A stretch of DNA of 64,000 nucleotides from contig NZ_AUAP01000002.1 of the NCBI RefSeq assembly GCF_000428785.1, positions 186,001-250,000 of the forward strand, given 5' to 3'. Of the stretch, positions 9,172-17,097 are shown one piece after another. Position 1 is the first letter of the stretch, and the number at the start of each line of letters is the position of its first letter. This stretch comes from Conchiformibius kuhniae DSM 17694. Its GTDB lineage: Bacteria > Pseudomonadota > Gammaproteobacteria > Burkholderiales > Neisseriaceae. The notes beneath the pieces were generated by a model that was not told the DNA's origin, did no database searches, and saw only the letters and a list, made by a program, of their open reading frames with translations. Position numbers and translations under genes: made by a program.

Positions 9172-11619
9172 ATGACCGATTCCCAAAGCTGTTTCCATTG
9201 CGGTTTGCCCGTGCCGCCAAGCCTTGATTTGACCGTTGCCTACCAAGAACGGGCGCAGCCCGTGTGTTGTTTGGGGTGTCAGGCGGTGGCGCAGAGCATC
9301 ATCGATGCGGGGTTGGACAATTACTACCGCCACCGCACCGCCAATCCCGCCCAAGCCGCGTTGCCGCCGCCCGAATTGCTCGAGCAGCTCCGTCTCTACG
9401 ACCTGCCCGAAATGCAGCAGGGCTTTGTGGAAACGCGCCCCGACCAATGCCGCGAAGCGGTGCTGATGTTCGGCGGCATGACCTGCGCTGCCTGCGCGTG
9501 GCTGATTGAACAAAAACTTTTGCGTTTGAACGGCATGGTCAGCGTGGAGCTGAACTACAGCACCGGACGCGCCCGCACCGTGTGGCGGGACGATGTACTG
9601 CCCTTGTCGCAAATCCTGCTGGCGGTGCGGCAAACGGGCTACAGCGCCGAACCCTACGATGCCCGCAAATTGGAACAGCACACCCGCAGCCAACGCCGCA
9701 AAATGCTGGTACGCATTGCGGTGGCGGGCTTGGCATCGATGCAAACGATGATGTTTGCCCTGCCGACCTATTTTGACGCCCAAATCGAGCCTTCGCTGCT
9801 GCAAACGCTGCATTGGGGCGCGTTGGTGATGGTGTTGCCCGCGATTTTCTACGCCGCCGCACCGTTTTATCAGGGCGCGTGGCGCGATTTGAAAAACCGC
9901 CGTTCGGGCATGGACACGCCGGTGGCGATTGCCATTTCGCTGACCTTTGTGGCGGGGCTGTACGCACTGTTTACCGGCGCGGGGCAGGGCGTGTATTTTG
10001 AAAGCATCGCCATGTTTGTGTTTTTCCTGCTGGCGGGGCGGTTTATGGAACAAAATGCGCGGCACAAAGCGGGCGATGCGGCAGAGCGGCTGGTGCGCCT
10101 GATTCCCGCGTTTTGCCACATCTTGCCCGACTATCCCGCAGACGAACGCAGCCGCGAAGCCGCCGTTGCCACCCTGAAAGCGGGCGACGTGATTGTGGTG
10201 CGGGCGGGCGAAACCATACCTGCGGACGGCGAAGTGCTGGCAGGCGCAAGCGAAACGGACGAAGCCATGCTCACCGGCGAAAACCTGCCCGTTGCCAAAC
10301 GCACGGGCGACCGCGTAACCGCCGGCACGCTCAACACCGCCGCCCCCCTGATTGTGCGCGTGCGCCAAACCGGCACCGACACCCGTTTGGCGCACATCGT
10401 CAAGCTGCTCGACCGCGCCCTTGCCCAGAAACCGCGCTTGGCGGAAACGGCGGAACGCTACGCTTCGGGCTTTACCGGCGCACTGATTGTGATGGCGGTA
10501 CCGACCTTTCTGGGCTGGTGGTGGTATGCGGACGCGGCAACCGCCTTGTGGATTACCGTATCGCTGCTGGTGATTACCTGCCCGTGCGCCCTGTCGCTGG
10601 CAACGCCCGCCGCCTTGGCGGCATCGGCGGGGCGCTTGGCAAAACACGGCATCTTGATGACACGCGGACACGTTTTGGAAACCCTGCCCGCCGTTACCGA
10701 TGTCGTGTTCGACAAAACCGGCACGCTCACCCGCGCCGCCTTCCGCGTAACGGAAATCCTGCGTTGCGCCACTGCCGACCCCGCCGCCCTGCACATCGCC
10801 AAACTGCTCGAACGCCATTCCGAACACCCCATCGCCCGCGCCATCACCGCCATGCCGCTCGAGCCGGGTTCTGCCGAACTGCACTGCCGCGAACGCCGCA
10901 ACCACATCGGCTGTGGCGTATCCGCCACCGTATCGGTAAACGGGCGCGAAAGCGTGTGGGCATTGGGGCGGGCGGATTTTGTCGCCCAATGGGCGGGCGC
11001 ATTGCCCGATGAATGGCGCACCCTCGCCGCACAACACGGCACGCTGGTGTTTCTTGGCAACGAACAGGGCTTTCATGCCGCACTGGTGCTGGAAGACCAA
11101 ATCCGCGAAGACGCCGCCGCCGTATTGGCACAACTGCACGAACAAGGCTTACGCACCCACCTGCTGAGCGGCGACCGCGAAGCGGTAGTGGCGGCGGCGG
11201 CGCGGCACACCGGCATCGTCCGCTACCGTGCTGATGCTGCACCCGAAGACAAACTGCACTACGTCCGCCACCTGCAACAGCAAGGCTGCCGCGTCTTGAT
11301 GCTCGGCGACGGCATCAACGACGCCCCCGTGTTGGCAGGAGCAGACGTGTCTGCCGCCGTTGCCGGCAGCGCCGACGTGGCACGGGACGGCGCAGACGTA
11401 CTGCTGCTGCAAGACGACCTGTCGCTGCTGCCGCAACTGCTCGCCCAAGCGCGGCGCACCCAAACCGTTATCCGCCAAAACCTGTGGTGGGCGACTGCCT
11501 ACAACTTCTGTGTCGTGCCCTTGGCGGCGTGCGGTTGGGTAACGCCTTGGCTGGCGGCGCTGGGCATGAGCTTCAGCTCGCTGCTGGTGGTGTGGAACGC
11601 CCTGCGCTTACGCAGATAA
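9172..11619 (+). CDS. ccoI: Cu+ transporting P-type ATPase, CcoI/FixI type
   Basis: Membrane pump that exports Cu+ for assembly of cbb3-type cytochrome oxidase. 815 aa from the ATG at 9172; the upstream 26 in-frame residues lack a ribosome binding site. The N-terminus has an extra cysteine region (CFHCGLP and CCLGCQ) typical of the CcoI subgroup, then an HMA domain with GGMTCAACAW. Transmembrane ion site ITCPCALSLATP, phosphorylation site DKTGTLT, HP motif SEHPIARA and GDGINDAPVL are all present. The gene ends in a bidirectional terminator shared with der. Confidence 0.9.
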   Translation: MTDSQSCFHCGLPVPPSLDLTVAYQERAQPVCCLGCQAVAQSIIDAGLDNYYRHRTANPAQAALPPPELLEQLRLYDLPEMQQGFVETRPDQCREAVLMFGGMTCAACAWLIEQKLLRLNGMVSVELNYSTGRARTVWRDDVLPLSQILLAVRQTGYSAEPYDARKLEQHTRSQRRKMLVRIAVAGLASMQTMMFALPTYFDAQIEPSLLQTLHWGALVMVLPAIFYAAAPFYQGAWRDLKNRRSGMDTPVAIAISLTFVAGLYALFTGAGQGVYFESIAMFVFFLLAGRFMEQNARHKAGDAAERLVRLIPAFCHILPDYPADERSREAAVATLKAGDVIVVRAGETIPADGEVLAGASETDEAMLTGENLPVAKRTGDRVTAGTLNTAAPLIVRVRQTGTDTRLAHIVKLLDRALAQKPRLAETAERYASGFTGALIVMAVPTFLGWWWYADAATALWITVSLLVITCPCALSLATPAALAASAGRLAKHGILMTRGHVLETLPAVTDVVFDKTGTLTRAAFRVTEILRCATADPAALHIAKLLERHSEHPIARAITAMPLEPGSAELHCRERRNHIGCGVSATVSVNGRESVWALGRADFVAQWAGALPDEWRTLAAQHGTLVFLGNEQGFHAALVLEDQIREDAAAVLAQLHEQGLRTHLLSGDREAVVAAAARHTGIVRYRADAAPEDKLHYVRHLQQQGCRVLMLGDGINDAPVLAGADVSAAVAGSADVARDGADVLLLQDDLSLLPQLLAQARRTQTVIRQNLWWATAYNFCVVPLAACGWVTPWLAALGMSFSSLLVVWNALRLRR

Positions 11620-11626
11620 GGGCAAC

Positions 11627-11666
11627 AAAAAACACCCGTATCATTCTGATGATAAGGGTGTTTTTT
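11627..11666. terminator. Bidirectional terminator between ccoI and der
   Basis: AAAAAACACCC pairs with GGGTGTTTTTT over 11 bp with an 18-base loop. A-run on one side and T-run on the other make it usable from both strands. It lies 8 bp after ccoI. Confidence 0.85.
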
Positions 11667-11699
11667 ATATTTTTCTTTCCAGACGGCAGATAAGCATAG

Positions 11700-11767
11700 C
11701 GATGTTTTGTCAAGGTTTGCCGTGCTTCGGCTTGGATTCCCGCCTGCGCGGGAATGACGGTGCGGCG
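11700..11767. repeat. Truncated copy of the TA-flanked dRS3 element
   Basis: Right half of the repeat described at 16898-17097: the middle segment GTTTTGTCAAGGTTTGCCGTG, trimmed, followed by a perfect dRS3 palindrome ATTCCC-GCCTGCGC-GGGAAT (11737-11756) and TGACGG. The terminal inverted repeat is lost. The copy abuts the der stop codon (11768-11770, minus strand). Confidence 0.75.
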
Positions 11768-13234
11768 TTACCCTTGCTTTTTCTTAATGCTCACTTGGCG
11801 TTTTTTGCTTTTGCCGCCGCTATTACGCGCTTTTTCGTCTTTTCGCCCTTCGCGCTTGGCAATGCGGTTGCTCAAAGACACGCGCCGAAGCGCTTGGTTT
11901 TTGGTTTTTTCCGCCGTTTCCCCGTAGGGATTTTCCGAAACATTGTATTGAATCCGCAAAGGCGTGCCTTGCAAATCAAAGGCTTTGCGGAACGTTTGCG
12001 TCAAATAACGGGTATAACTGTCGGGAATGTGTTGCAGCGAATTGCCGTGAATCACAATCACCGGCGGATTCATGCCGCCCTGATGCGCGTAACGCATTTT
12101 CGGGCGTACCAAACCGGCACGCGGCGGCTGTTGGCGTTCAATCGCGGTTTGCAGAACGCGGGTGATTTTCGGCGTGGACAGCTTTGCCATCGCCGCCGCA
12201 TACGCCGACCGAATGCTGGCAAACAGCCCGTCAATACCTTTTTCTTTCAGCGCGGAAACATAGTGGAACTTTGCAAAATCAAGGAAATACAGTTTGCGGG
12301 CAATGTCGCGCTTGATGTCGTTGCGCCGCTCTTCGCTGATACCGTCCCACTTGTTCACCGCCACCACCAACGCCCGTCCCGCTTCCAGCGCGAAACCGGC
12401 GATGGTGGCATCTTGGTCGGCGATGTCCTGCTGCGCGTCCAGCACCAACACCGCCACATTCGCCGCTTCAATGGCCTGCATCGCTTTGATAACGGAAAAC
12501 TTTTCCACCGCTTCCGACACCTTGCCGCGCCGCCGCACGCCCGCCGTGTCGATGATGGTAAACGGTTTGCCGTCCCGTTCAAAATCAATGTGAATGCTGT
12601 CGCGGGTCGTTCCCGCCATATCAAAGGCAATCACGCGTTCTTCGCCCAACACGGCGTTTACCAGCGTGGATTTGCCCACGTTCGGACGGCCAATCACGGC
12701 GAACACGGGGTGTTTGGGCGCGGCAACTTCTTCTTCCGCATCGGGAAAGTGCGCCAACACTTCTTCCATCAGCGCGTAAATGCCGTCTCCGTGTGCGCCC
12801 GAAACCACATACGGTTCGCCCAACGCCAGTTCGTAAAACTCCGCCGCGAGTACGGCGCGGTTGCCGCCTTCGCCTTTGTTCACCGCCAAAAACACGGGGC
12901 GCGGGCTTTGGCGCAGGCGGTCGGCGATGATTTTGTCCTGCGGGGTCAGACCGGTACGCGCGTCCGTCAAAAAGATGACGGCATCGGCTTCGTCAATCGC
13001 TTGCAGGGTTTGCCGCGCCATTTCGTGCAAAATGCCGCTATCGACAACGGGTTCAAAACCGCCGGTGTCCACCACCAGATAGGGTTTGCTGCCTACGCGG
13101 CCGTGTCCGTAATGGCGGTCGCGGGTGAGTCCGGGCAGGTCGTGGACGAGTGCGTCTTTGCTGCGTGTTAAGCGGTTGAATAAGGTGGATTTGCCGACAT
13201 TGGGGCGGCCGACCAGAGCGATGGTGGGTTTCAT
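11768..13234 (-). CDS. der: Ribosome assembly GTPase Der (EngA)
   Basis: Essential GTPase with two tandem G domains, needed for maturation of the 50S subunit. 488 aa. Both G1 loops read GRPNVGKST (residues 8-16 and near 184); DTAGVRRR and NKWDG mark the second G domain, and the C-terminal KH-like domain precedes a lysine-rich tail. I chose the ATG at 13234 (MKPTIALVGRPNVG) because it places the first P-loop at the family position; the longer frame has no ribosome site. The stop lies directly against a truncated repeat. Confidence 0.96.
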   Translation of the reverse strand: MKPTIALVGRPNVGKSTLFNRLTRSKDALVHDLPGLTRDRHYGHGRVGSKPYLVVDTGGFEPVVDSGILHEMARQTLQAIDEADAVIFLTDARTGLTPQDKIIADRLRQSPRPVFLAVNKGEGGNRAVLAAEFYELALGEPYVVSGAHGDGIYALMEEVLAHFPDAEEEVAAPKHPVFAVIGRPNVGKSTLVNAVLGEERVIAFDMAGTTRDSIHIDFERDGKPFTIIDTAGVRRRGKVSEAVEKFSVIKAMQAIEAANVAVLVLDAQQDIADQDATIAGFALEAGRALVVAVNKWDGISEERRNDIKRDIARKLYFLDFAKFHYVSALKEKGIDGLFASIRSAYAAAMAKLSTPKITRVLQTAIERQQPPRAGLVRPKMRYAHQGGMNPPVIVIHGNSLQHIPDSYTRYLTQTFRKAFDLQGTPLRIQYNVSENPYGETAEKTKNQALRRVSLSNRIAKREGRKDEKARNSGGKSKKRQVSIKKKQG

Positions 13235-13401
13235 ATTATGAACTTTCTGTTTCAGGCTGCCCGAAAAACGGCAGCAAGCAGGTGCGCGGTGCGTGTCCGC
13301 GCACATCGGGTGAAAAATGCGCCCGATTATAAACGATAATGACGGCAGCGCAGGTGCGGGCAAGTGTCTTGCCGTTTTTTTACACTTTGTTTACAAAACG
13401 C

Positions 13402-13430
13402 TTGGTCTCCTTAAAAAACTCTGCTATATT
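13402..13430 (+). promoter_or_regulatory. Sigma-70 promoter of brnQ
   Basis: TTGGTC, a 17-bp spacer and TATATT, about 100 bp before the brnQ start. It lies in the intergenic region between divergent der and brnQ. Confidence 0.65.
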
Positions 13431-13437
13431 CGGACGG

Positions 13438-13504
13438 CGTTCCGTTTCGGATTGCATGAAACGGAACGTTTGGGCTGAACCATTTTTCCCGCTTCGGAAG
13501 CGGG
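13438..13504 (+). promoter_or_regulatory. Structured 5' leader of brnQ with two hairpins
   Basis: The first hairpin has perfect 11-bp arms (CGTTCCGTTTC with GAAACGGAACG, 13438-13468). The second is CCCGCTTC with GAAGCGGG (13488-13504). The second is followed by GTTTCCAACAGAAAGGAATA and the start codon, a layout also seen before nlpD and dacC (hairpin, GTTTC, A-rich ribosome site). Neither hairpin has a U-run that would make a clear terminator. Confidence 0.55.
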
Positions 13505-13528
13505 GTTTCCAACAGAAAGGAATACGGC

Positions 13529-14878
13529 ATGAACGGCAATGCGCACAAATCGGCTTTCGTGGCAACGGGGCTGATGCTGTTCGCCCTGTTTTTCGGGGCG
13601 GGCAACCTGATTTTTCCCGCCGCGATGGGGCAACAGGCGGGCAGCAATGTTTTTACCGCGATGACGGGTTTTCTGCTCACGGGCGCGGGTTTGCCCCTGC
13701 TCGGCGTGATTGCGGTGGGTTACTCCGGTTCGCGGGACGTGCAGGATTTGGCTTCGCGGGTGGCGCCTTGGTACGGCGTGGCGTTTGCGGTGGCCTTGTA
13801 TTTGTCCATCGGGCCTTTGTTTGCCATTCCGCGCACGGCAACGGTGTCGTTTGAAATCGGCGTGGTGCCGTTTTTGGGCGAGGTGTCCGATAGCGGCAAA
13901 AGCGGTGCTTTGGTGGCGTTTTCCATCGTGTTTTTCGCGCTGTCGTACTGGCTGTCGCTGTCGCCCGGCAAGCTGGTGGACCGCATCGGCAAAATTTTAA
14001 CGCCCGTGCTGCTGGTGGCGATTACCGTGCTGGTGGGCTATGCCGCATTCGCACCGGCGGGCGCGCCGCCCGCTCCTGCCGAAGCCTACGCGCAGGGCGC
14101 ACTGACCAAAGGCATTTTGGACGGCTACGAAACGATGGACGCGCTCGCTTCGCTGGTGTTTGCCATCATCGTGATTGAGGCGGTGTACGCGATGGGCGTG
14201 TCCGACAAAAAACAGGTGTTGAGCCTGACCGCGCGTGCGGGCATGGTGGCGGCGGCGTGTTTGGCGGTGGTGTACGTGTTTATCGCCTATATGGGCGCGA
14301 CCGGCGTGGCGGCCATCGGCATGCAGGAAAGCGGCGCGGCGGTGTTGTCCAAGAGCGCGGAACACTACTTCGGCGGCACGGGCAAAGTGCTGCTGGCAGT
14401 GATTGTGTTTTTGGCGTGTTTGTCCACATCGGTGGGCTTGATTACCGCCTGCGCCGAGTATTTCAACCGCCTGCTGCCGAAAATGTCTTATCAGGCATTG
14501 GTAACGGTGTTTACGCTGGTGTCGCTGGTGATTGCCAACTTCGGCTTGAGCGCGATTATCAAGTTTTCCATTCCCGTGCTGATGCTGCTGTATCCGCTTA
14601 CGGTAGCGATTATCGCTTTGGCGTTTTTGCACAATGTGTTCGGCGGACACCGCATCGTTTACGCCTGCACCATCGGCGCGACCGCCGTGATTGCGCTGCT
14701 GGACGGCTGGCGCACTTTGCACGGCATGCTGGGCGGCGCGGAAGACGGCTTGGTGATGCGGATTGACGGCGCATTGAAAACCGCGCTGCCGCTTTACGCC
14801 TCCGGCTTGGGCTGGGTGCTGCCCGCGCTGGCGGGGCTGGTAGTCGGCGTGGTGCTTGCCAAAGGCAAAAAAGTTTAG
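13529..14878 (+). CDS. brnQ: Branched-chain amino acid transporter, LIVCS family
   Basis: Cation-coupled uptake of leucine, isoleucine and valine across the inner membrane. 449 aa with about 12 hydrophobic segments. The N-terminal FALFFGAGNLIFPAAMG, trimmed here, is the family hallmark. AAAGGAA precedes the ATG. A structured leader precedes the gene. The stop is TAG and coincides with the left border of a degenerate TA-flanked repeat (TA at 14876-14877). Confidence 0.92.
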   Translation: MNGNAHKSAFVATGLMLFALFFGAGNLIFPAAMGQQAGSNVFTAMTGFLLTGAGLPLLGVIAVGYSGSRDVQDLASRVAPWYGVAFAVALYLSIGPLFAIPRTATVSFEIGVVPFLGEVSDSGKSGALVAFSIVFFALSYWLSLSPGKLVDRIGKILTPVLLVAITVLVGYAAFAPAGAPPAPAEAYAQGALTKGILDGYETMDALASLVFAIIVIEAVYAMGVSDKKQVLSLTARAGMVAAACLAVVYVFIAYMGATGVAAIGMQESGAAVLSKSAEHYFGGTGKVLLAVIVFLACLSTSVGLITACAEYFNRLLPKMSYQALVTVFTLVSLVIANFGLSAIIKFSIPVLMLLYPLTVAIIALAFLHNVFGGHRIVYACTIGATAVIALLDGWRTLHGMLGGAEDGLVMRIDGALKTALPLYASGLGWVLPALAGLVVGVVLAKGKKV

Positions 14879-14946
14879 GGCGTTTTATTTATTTCGCTGA
14901 AAACCGCCGCACCGTCATTCCCGAGAATGCGGGCATGACGGCGCGG
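14876..14946. repeat. Degenerate TA-flanked dRS3 element at the brnQ stop
   Basis: TAGGGCGT is followed by a diverged left flank (TTCGCTGAAAACCGCCGCACC) and a single dRS3-like palindrome with one changed base (ATTCCCGAGAATGCGGGCAT). The right half is missing. The TA and first G form the TAG stop of brnQ. Confidence 0.65.
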
Positions 14947-14951
14947 TAACG

Positions 14952-15001
14952 GCTTTCAGGCAGCCCGCCGTGAACGCACACGCTGCCTGAAAGCATTTTT
15001 T
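14952..15001 (+). terminator. Terminator made of two inverted uptake-like sequences
   Basis: GCTTTCAGGCAGC pairs with GCTGCCTGAAAGC over 13 bp, followed by ATTTTTTCC. The arms are near-perfect uptake sequences in inverted orientation, a common terminator design in Neisseriaceae. It probably ends brnQ transcription. Confidence 0.8.
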
Positions 15002-15025
15002 CCATTTCAAACAAAGGAACAAAAT

Positions 15026-16222
15026 ATGTCCGACAAACTGATTCTGGTTTTGAACTGCGGCAGCTCCTCGCTCAAAGGCGCGGTGTTGGACAGCGCGAGC
15101 GGCGAAGTGCTGTTGAGCTGTCTGGCGGAAAAACTCAACCTGTCCGATGCGTTTATCACCTTTAAAATCAACGGTGAAAAAGAACAAGTATCGCTGGCGG
15201 CACAGCCTAACCACACCGGCGCGGTGGGCGCATTGCTGGCGGAATTGCAAAAACACGGCTTGGACAGCCGCATCGGTGCGGTCGGACACCGCGTGGTGAG
15301 CGGCGGCGAAGCCTACAGCGAATCCGTGCTGATTGACGAGCAAGTGCTTGCTGCCGTTGAAAAATGCATTCCGCTCGCGCCCCTGCACAACCCCGCCAAC
15401 CTGCTGGGTATCCGCGCCGCGCAAGACATTTTCAAAGGGCTGCCGAATGTGGCGGTGTTTGACACGGCGTTCCACCAAACCATGCCCGCCCACGCCTACA
15501 CCTACGCCATTCCGCGCCGTTTTTACCGCGATTTCAGCCTGCGCCGCTATGGTTTTCACGGCACGAGTTACCGTTTCGTTGCCGATGAAGCCGCGCGTTT
15601 TCTCGGCAAAGACAAAAACAGCCTGCGCATGGTTATCGCGCATTTGGGCAACGGCGCGTCTGTGGCCGCCATCAAAAACGGCGAATCGCAAGACACCAGC
15701 ATGGGCTTGACCCCGCTTGAAGGCTTGGTGATGGGTACGCGCTCCGGCGACCTTGACCCCAGCGTGTTCTCTTTCTTGGCGGACAACACCGGCTTGGGCA
15801 TTCAGGAAATCACCGATTTGCTCAACAAACAAAGCGGTTTGCTCGGCATTTCCGAATTGTCCAACGACTGCCGCACCATCGAGGAAGAAGCCGCCAAAGG
15901 ACACGAAGGCGCATTGTTGGCATTGGAAATTTTTGCCTACCGCTTGGCGAAATACGTTGCGTCCATGGCGGTGGCGGCGGGCGGTTTGGACGCGCTGGTG
16001 TTCACCGGCGGCATCGGCGAAAACTCCGCGCTGGTGCGTGCCAAAGTGGTCGGCTACTGCGAATTCTTGGGCTTGAAACTCAACGAAGAGAAAAACTTGG
16101 CGGCGCGTTTCGGCAATGCGGGCGTGATTACCGAAGACACGGGCGGCGCGGTGGCGGTGGTGATTCCCACCAACGAAGAGCTGATGATTGCGCAGGATAC
16201 GGCGCGTTTGTCGGGGCTGTAA
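15026..16222 (+). CDS. ackA: Acetate kinase
   Basis: Interconverts acetate plus ATP and acetyl phosphate. 398 aa, the usual length. The N-terminal LVLNCGSSSLKGAV phosphate-binding motif, the GFHGTSYR segment and GTRSGDLDP are present, as is the C-terminal FTGGIGENS. AAAGGAA precedes the ATG. No pta gene is adjacent, so it appears to be a single-gene unit flanked by terminators. Confidence 0.96.
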   Translation: MSDKLILVLNCGSSSLKGAVLDSASGEVLLSCLAEKLNLSDAFITFKINGEKEQVSLAAQPNHTGAVGALLAELQKHGLDSRIGAVGHRVVSGGEAYSESVLIDEQVLAAVEKCIPLAPLHNPANLLGIRAAQDIFKGLPNVAVFDTAFHQTMPAHAYTYAIPRRFYRDFSLRRYGFHGTSYRFVADEAARFLGKDKNSLRMVIAHLGNGASVAAIKNGESQDTSMGLTPLEGLVMGTRSGDLDPSVFSFLADNTGLGIQEITDLLNKQSGLLGISELSNDCRTIEEEAAKGHEGALLALEIFAYRLAKYVASMAVAAGGLDALVFTGGIGENSALVRAKVVGYCEFLGLKLNEEKNLAARFGNAGVITEDTGGAVAVVIPTNEELMIAQDTARLSGL

Positions 16223-16228
16223 AAACAC

Positions 16229-16266
16229 ACCACCGTTATTCCTGCTTGAGTAGGAATAACGGTGGT
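16229..16266. terminator. Hairpin terminator after ackA
   Basis: ACCACCGTTATTCCT pairs with AGGAATAACGGTGGT over a perfect 15-bp stem with an 8-base loop, then ATTTG. The core TTATTCC...GGAATAA resembles a dRS3 palindrome, so it may be a converted repeat copy. Confidence 0.7.
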
Positions 16267-16287
16267 ATTTGACAACACATTAAAAAA

Positions 16288-16554
16288 TCAAAACAAATCC
16301 GCATGCGTTCCCAAACGCGCCAAAAACAAACCGTCATCGCCCGACTTGTAGATTAACAACAAATCGGGTCGGATATGACATTCCCAATAGCCCGCATAAT
16401 TGCCTTTAAGCGGGTGATTGCGGTATTTCTCGGGTAATATCCCGTCATTTGCCAAAGTATTCAGCACCTCTGCCCATTCTGTCGAAACCAACAGCAAATA
16501 TTGTTTCCGCAAATCCCGTTTGAACTGATTGCTGACGGTAACGGGCTTACCCAT
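16288..16554 (-). CDS. yafQ: Type II toxin, YafQ-type mRNA endonuclease
   Basis: RelE-superfamily ribosome-dependent mRNA interferase. 88 aa from the ATG at 16554, which overlaps the last codons of the upstream antitoxin and has GAGGAA just before it. The C-terminal active-site pattern of E. coli YafQ is kept: ECHIRPDLLLIY (H60, D64) and the terminal HADLF (H84, F88); the first acidic residue is Glu instead of Asp. A longer in-frame start exists but would overlap the antitoxin much further. Confidence 0.88.
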   Translation of the reverse strand: MGKPVTVSNQFKRDLRKQYLLLVSTEWAEVLNTLANDGILPEKYRNHPLKGNYAGYWECHIRPDLLLIYKSGDDGLFLARLGTHADLF

Positions 16555-16828
16555 GTTCCTCATCCGCCATCGCACGCATTGCCCGTAATGCTTCGTCCGC
16601 ATCCGCGTAAGTGCTGCCGCCGCCGCTTTCCAATTCCGCAATGGCTGCCAAGGTCGCAGCATTGGGAGCCGCCCAATCAAACGATAAAGGCACTTTGCCC
16701 GTGCGGGCAATTTGGTTGAAAAACATCCGCACCGCCTGACTGGGCGTCAAACCGTATTGTTCCAACACGGGATAAGCATCGGCACGCAGCTTGTCGTCAA
16801 GGCGCATATTAAAATTGCTGTAACCCAT
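16547..16828 (-). CDS. dinJ: Type II antitoxin, RelB/DinJ family
   Basis: Ribbon-helix-helix antitoxin paired with the YafQ-type toxin. 93 aa. The N-terminal NFNMRLDDKLRADAYPVL and GLTPSQAVRMFFNQI match the DinJ DNA-binding and dimer region; the C-terminal part is the toxin-binding tail. I chose the ATG at 16828, with GAGGGA upstream. The gene overlaps the toxin by 8 bp, so the two are translationally coupled. The pair is expected to repress its own promoter. Confidence 0.85.
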   Translation of the reverse strand: MGYSNFNMRLDDKLRADAYPVLEQYGLTPSQAVRMFFNQIARTGKVPLSFDWAAPNAATLAAIAELESGGGSTYADADEALRAMRAMADEEHG

Positions 16829-16897
16829 CATCACATCCCTCGGCATATTTTGAACCATTACATTGTAATGATAATGCCATGACACTGCAAGGCAGGC

Positions 16898-17097
16898 TCG
16901 GGCGTGTCATCAATTAGCCGAAAAAACGCCGCACCGTCATTCCCGTGCAGGCGGGAATCCAAGTCGAATCACGAAAAACCTTGATAAGACATTGCTTTAT
17001 AAGCATCGGGCAGTGGATTCCCACCTGTGCGGGAATGACGGATTTTTTTATATTGCACTGATTTTCAGTAGAAAAATTTAAATAATGACACGCCCTA
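16898..17097. repeat. TA-flanked dRS3 element, full copy
   Basis: Best full-length example. Left end GGGCGTGTCATCA starts at 16900; right end TGACACGCCC finishes at 17095 and is followed by TA. Inside lie two dRS3-like palindromes in inverted orientation (near 16938 and 17019) separated by about 60 bp. The two flanks differ: an 'a' side (CAATTAGCCGAAAAAAC type) on the left and a 'b' side (CTGATTTTCAGTAGAAAAAT type) on the right, so the element has a direction. The right border makes the TAG stop of the 17095-18495 gene. Confidence 0.85.

Noticed and set aside
8860..11145. A 761-codon open frame on the minus strand opposite ccoI, and similar long antisense frames opposite atpD, hscA, spoT and trpE
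   Set aside because: These are shadows of GC-rich genes. They lack ribosome sites and known motifs, while the opposite frames encode recognised families with conserved motifs.
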